In this document: piece by piece, positions 5,979 through 8,760 of the stretch
How the letters are laid out: the number at the start of each line of letters is the position of its first letter
How positions within the stretch are numbered: position 1 is the first letter of the stretch
Assembly: GCA_934754735.1 (NCBI GenBank)
Contig: CAKVJE010000080.1
Coordinates: forward strand, 1-8,760
Length of the DNA: 8,760 bases
Direction of reading: 5' to 3'
From: an uncultured Candidatus Melainabacteria bacterium
GTDB lineage: Bacteria; Cyanobacteriota; Vampirovibrionia; Gastranaerophilales; Gastranaerophilaceae
Notes under the pieces: model-generated
Seen by the model: the letters and a program-made list of their open reading frames with translations, nothing else
Told to the model about the DNA's origin: nothing
Database searches by the model: none
Translations under genes and position numbers: made by a program

Positions 5979-6851
5979 CTAATTTTCTTTTTGAAGTTTA
6001 TTTATTAAAACACTTTCAAAAGGCGTATTATTTGTAGGTTTTTCGGTTTTCAAGCGTTCTGCCCACTCTAAAATTTTCTTTTCTTGACGTGTTAATTCTA
6101 AACGCGATAAATCAAATTGCGCCAGATATATAAGCCACGCATGCTTTGTTGGATTTTGATTTATAAAATCTTCTATTGAAGTTTTTATAGGATGTATTTC
6201 TTGATTAGGCGCTAACAATTTGTAAATACCTTGATTTACAAATTCGTCATAAGCCTTTTGTTTATTTAAACTAAAAGTTTCAACCAATTCTTTTTTAAGA
6301 CGATGATAGCTCATGTCGTAATTAATATTCGCCAAATATTCATCTTGAAGTTCTTTTGTTTTTTCTTCAAGGCTAAAGCCAAGTCGCACAGAGAATTTTA
6401 GCCCTCTAATAATTCTTGAAGGATCATCAATAAAACTCTCTTCATGCAAAACTCGAAGCAACTTTTTTTCAATATCGCCTTGTGCATCATAATAATCTAC
6501 AAGCTCACCATTACTTGCTGTTGAGCGCGCAAGAGTATTAATCGTGAAATCTCTGCGCTTTAAATCTGATTTAAGCGAACAACCGATATTAAAAACTTCA
6601 GGCAAATGTCCTTTTCGCGGATAATTTTCTTCTCTAGTTGAAGCTATATCAATTTCACCAACATCTTCCAGACGGATTCTAACCGTTCCAAAACTCGGAT
6701 TTACTTTGATTACGTCATATTTATCAGAAGTAAATTCTTCGATTGCATTACCTTCAAAACAATAATCTACATCAAAACTCGGAATGCCAATAATTTCATC
6801 CCTTAGACATCCGCCAACATAATAAAGATGAGGATTACATAGTTTTGTCAT
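5979..6851 (-). CDS. Class II tRNA nucleotidyltransferase (CCA-adding enzyme type), short
   Basis: Enzymes of this family add CCA (or CC or A) to tRNA 3' ends; poly(A) polymerase I is a close relative. Motifs in order: YVGGCLRDEIIG (11-22, nucleotidyl-transfer loop), the metal-binding pair D27 and D29 in FDVDY, GEIDIASTREENYP (66-78), RRDFTINTLA (99-108) and IDDPSRIIRGLKFSVRLGF (141-159), the last two helping base recognition. The protein is only 290 residues, against about 380-450 for most bacterial CCA enzymes, so the C-terminal body/tail region is much reduced, and only about 10 residues precede GG. The ATG at 6851 has AAAGG 6 bases upstream, inside the preceding gene, which confirms this start. 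It overlaps the DUF475 gene by 17 bases and is probably co-transcribed with it. Sequence alone does not separate CCA-adding from CC-adding, A-adding or poly(A) activity. Confidence 0.88.
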   Translation of the reverse strand: MTKLCNPHLYYVGGCLRDEIIGIPSFDVDYCFEGNAIEEFTSDKYDVIKVNPSFGTVRIRLEDVGEIDIASTREENYPRKGHLPEVFNIGCSLKSDLKRRDFTINTLARSTASNGELVDYYDAQGDIEKKLLRVLHEESFIDDPSRIIRGLKFSVRLGFSLEEKTKELQDEYLANINYDMSYHRLKKELVETFSLNKQKAYDEFVNQGIYKLLAPNQEIHPIKTSIEDFINQNPTKHAWLIYLAQFDLSRLELTRQEKKILEWAERLKTEKPTNNTPFESVLINKLQKEN

Positions 6852-7884
6852 TTTTAACCTTTTTATTATGAATTAATGAAGAAACAAAAGCTGAAACTAT
6901 AAACAATAACCCTAAAAGTCCGGTTACAACCTCCGGAACTTCGTGGAATGTTGATACAAACATCAATATTGCGAGTGTTCCGATTGCCCAATGTGCACCA
7001 TGTTCTAAGTATAAATACTGGTCTAGTGTTTTCTTTTCAACAAGCATTATTGTAAGTGAACGCACAAACATAGCTCCAATAAATAATCCGATTGTAATAA
7101 TTAAAATATCTTGACTCAAAGCAAATGCACCCAAAACGCCGTCTAAAGAAAACGAAGCATCAATTAGTTCTAAGTATAAAAATCCTACTATACCGGAACA
7201 CTTAACCGTATCAGCGCAAATTTTTGCTCTTTCTTCTTGTCTTTTTTCAAGCCATTCGGCAACACCATCTATTACGAGATAAGTTATAATGCCTGAGATT
7301 CCTGAAGTAAATACGCTTTGTCTAGCTTCTGGGGCAATTTTAAGCATTAAAACTCCTAAAACAGCCAAAGTTGTCAAAGTGCAAATTCCTCTAATTTTAG
7401 AAAGTTTTTGCAATTTATCTTCTATAGGTTTTATCCAATGAACTTCTTTATTCTTTTCTGTAAAATAATCCATAAACAGCATTAATAGAAAAGCACCGCC
7501 AAACGCAACTATTGGAGCGTGTGTTAAGGCTAAATAATGTGCATATTGATGAACATCATTTAATGCCATGTTTAAAACTGTTAAAATATTTAACTTTGCA
7601 AATATCGCAACAACTAAAAGCGGAAACAAAAAACGCATTCCGAAAACTGCAATTAAAATCCCCCAAGTTATAAATCTATGACGCCATTTTTCAGACATAT
7701 GTTCTAATTTCATCGCATTTACAACTGCGTTATCAAAAGATAAACTAATTTCAAGTATAGCAAGCACAAGCGCAATAAATACACACATCAAACCTGTGCC
7801 GTTATGAACATGCTCGCCCCATAAATAAGCGCAAATTATACCAAAAATTGTTACTATATAAGAGCCTGAAAAATAATGTATCAT
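6835..7884 (-). CDS. DUF475/TerC-superfamily integral membrane protein
   Basis: This 349-residue polytopic membrane protein matches the DUF475 group of the TerC superfamily, whose better-studied relatives export or handle divalent metals such as manganese. There are about nine hydrophobic segments, starting near residues 8-22, 30-47, 73-95 and 125-140. The two hallmark intramembrane acidic motifs are present: LEISLSFDNAVVNA (44-57) and LELIDASFSLDGVLGAFA (238-255). A charged cytosolic loop (about 142-165) and EWLEKRQEERAK (210-221) separate segments. The tail is lysine-rich. The start ATG at 7884 has AGGA 5 bases upstream. The next gene, the CCA-type enzyme, begins inside its last codons, so translation is likely coupled. 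No yybP-ykoY-type leader fits in the short upstream region. The transported substrate, if any, is inferred from the superfamily only. Confidence 0.85.
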   Translation of the reverse strand: MIHYFSGSYIVTIFGIICAYLWGEHVHNGTGLMCVFIALVLAILEISLSFDNAVVNAMKLEHMSEKWRHRFITWGILIAVFGMRFLFPLLVVAIFAKLNILTVLNMALNDVHQYAHYLALTHAPIVAFGGAFLLMLFMDYFTEKNKEVHWIKPIEDKLQKLSKIRGICTLTTLAVLGVLMLKIAPEARQSVFTSGISGIITYLVIDGVAEWLEKRQEERAKICADTVKCSGIVGFLYLELIDASFSLDGVLGAFALSQDILIITIGLFIGAMFVRSLTIMLVEKKTLDQYLYLEHGAHWAIGTLAILMFVSTFHEVPEVVTGLLGLLFIVSAFVSSLIHNKKVKNDKTM

Positions 7885-7908
7885 ACTTTTCCTAACATTT
7901 TAATAAAA

Positions 7909-7948
7909 TAACATGTTAAGTATACAATAATAAGCAACCTCATGTAAA
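7909..7948 (-). promoter_or_regulatory. Promoter and palindrome upstream of the DUF475 gene
   Basis: On the minus strand TTTACA (complement of 7943-7948) and TATACT (complement of 7919-7924), each matching five of six consensus bases, are separated by 18 bases. A perfect 10-bp palindrome, TAACATGTTA (7909-7918), covers the predicted start site, a common operator position. The leader to the ATG at 7884 would be about 28 bases. The -35 box falls inside the loop side of the hairpin listed at 7930-7968. Confidence 0.5.
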
Positions 7949-7968
7949 GTTCACGTGAAGTTGCTTAT
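7930..7968 (-). terminator. Hairpin after the terminase gene, probable terminator
   Basis: A 9-bp perfect stem, ATAAGCAAC (7930-7938) with GTTGCTTAT (7960-7968), continues after one mismatch with six further pairs (7940-7945 with 7953-7958, one G-T). On the minus strand it starts 6 bases after the terminase stop and is followed by the T-rich TTATTGTATA, a weak U-tract. It probably ends the phage-gene transcript before the DUF475 unit. A promoter overlaps it, so it is an imperfect terminator at best. Confidence 0.55.
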
Positions 7969-7974
7969 CATAAA

Positions 7975-8760
7975 TTATCCCCTTAATCTCCAATAATACT
8001 CAACCAAATAACTTATTGCATCAAACGGATGTTCTAAGAATTTAAAATCACGATTAGACTTAATTTGATTATGCGTTGGAACATCAACAATACTTGTGCC
8101 TTCTTTAAACGACAAATTATATATGTTGTACAAAATCCACTTGCATCGTCTTGAGTCGATAAACAAATGTCTTTCGCCTTTTGAGTTTTTAACACGAGCA
8201 TTAAATGCAGAAATTCTGTTCATAATCGGCGGATTATAATCTCTTAACCTGAATTTCACGTCCTTATAACCGTATTCAGCAAGCGCATTTTTTATAATCG
8301 CATAATTTGTGTACTCGCTCTGCGTACTTCTATTATCTCCTGAAGCATCACCATTAATAATTATAGATGATTTATGGTTTGGATATCTTCGAATAAATTC
8401 ATTGATACATTGTTGAGTAGAAGTGTTTTCAATAACGATTTCGTCAAAGAAGTAAACATTTTCATCATCCTTATGCGCTAACGCCCAACACATTGGATCA
8501 ACGTTAAAGTCGCAAGTTAAATGCAATGGTAAATTTGGATTATACCGAAGCTTAAGCTTATTTCCTTCATCAAAACCTTTAACAACAAGACCTGAAGAAT
8601 AATCACCAAATTCACCCAACACGTTAATTTTATAATATTCTTCATCAAAACTATCTTTCATAGATTGGATAAAATGTTGCGGTAAATAAATATTATTTGT
8701 AGTTGGCGCAATAATAAGACGATAATTTTCTTTTGAATGTTCGACAAACCTCTGCCAAAT
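7975..8760 (-). CDS. Phage terminase large subunit, C-terminal nuclease part, 5'-partial
   Basis: The large terminase subunit packages DNA into phage heads: an N-terminal ATPase drives DNA and a C-terminal RNase H-like nuclease cuts it. Here 261 residues are visible and the frame is open to the right edge; the ATG at 8661 is internal, because the 33 residues before it continue family-like sequence (RLIIAPTTNNIYLPQHFIQS). Then come EEYYKINVLGEFGDYSSGLV, typical of the ATPase-nuclease junction, and the nuclease acidic residues in LTCDFNVDP, IINGDASG and EHPFDAISYLVEYYW. The ATPase domain with Walker A and B motifs lies outside the window. No portal or small terminase gene follows; the next gene is a membrane protein unrelated to phage. 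It could be an intact prophage ending here, a remnant, or a gene-transfer-agent-like locus. The C-terminus looks undamaged. Confidence 0.88.
   Translation of the reverse strand: MWQRFVEHSKENYRLIIAPTTNNIYLPQHFIQSMKDSFDEEYYKINVLGEFGDYSSGLVVKGFDEGNKLKLRYNPNLPLHLTCDFNVDPMCWALAHKDDENVYFFDEIVIENTSTQQCINEFIRRYPNHKSSIIINGDASGDNRSTQSEYTNYAIIKNALAEYGYKDVKFRLRDYNPPIMNRISAFNARVKNSKGERHLFIDSRRCKWILYNIYNLSFKEGTSIVDVPTHNQIKSNRDFKFLEHPFDAISYLVEYYWRLRG

Noticed and set aside
7885..7974. A yybP-ykoY manganese riboswitch before the TerC-like gene.
   Set aside because: The region is too short after the inferred start site and lacks the conserved junction sequences; only a simple hairpin is present.
8659..8661. 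ATG as the start of the terminase gene.
   Set aside because: The frame continues to the right edge with terminase-like residues (APTTNN and LPQHF), so this methionine is internal.

Overview
The window is an AT-rich bacterial chromosome segment (about two-thirds A+T by eye) with ordinary code-11 genes, mostly on the minus strand. The organism is probably a flagellated diderm: there is a flagellar rod-base protein (FliE) and a secreted Skp/OmpH-type periplasmic chaperone. The overall style (low GC, compact, glycine cleavage genes, Skp homologue, class II CCA enzyme) resembles gut Vampirovibrionia/Melainabacteria (Gastranaerophilales). That placement is a low-confidence guess from protein style, not a database result.

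Layout, left to right. Positions 1-377 (+) hold the C-terminal part of fliE, cut by the window edge. Converging on it with only 8 bases between is a minus-strand operon, read right to left from a promoter near 3579-3607: gcvT (3557-2457), gcvH (2441-2067), gcvPA (2067-829), then a Skp/OmpH-like gene (820-386). The glycine cleavage parts are closely spaced, and gcvH/gcvPA share a base (TAATG). The PLP-carrying subunit gcvPB is not here. A perfect 15-bp hairpin with flanking A and T runs at 3619-3657 separates this operon from prs (PRPP synthase, minus, 4682-3672), which has its own promoter with a small inverted repeat between the -35 and -10 boxes.

The stretch 4740-5286 is the most unusual part. 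It holds a perfect 33-bp inverted repeat (arms 4824-4856 and 4924-4956) whose arms are built from a 7-bp tandem unit. It also holds an unlisted 54-codon gene (5158-4994, minus) with a strong Shine-Dalgarno site, and a divergent control region shared with a HEAT-like protein gene (5287-5976, +, TTG start).

From 5979 rightward, all on the minus strand, are a short class II CCA-adding-type nucleotidyltransferase, a DUF475/TerC-superfamily membrane protein overlapping it by 17 bases, a hairpin plus promoter region, and the C-terminal nuclease part of a phage terminase large subunit that runs off the right edge. The terminase suggests that a prophage or prophage remnant begins at the right side, with its edge near 7885-7975.

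I see no CRISPR array, tRNA, rRNA, insertion sequence, defence system or recognised riboswitch. The strongest candidates for something undescribed are the 54-aa protein and the heptad-based inverted repeat next to it.
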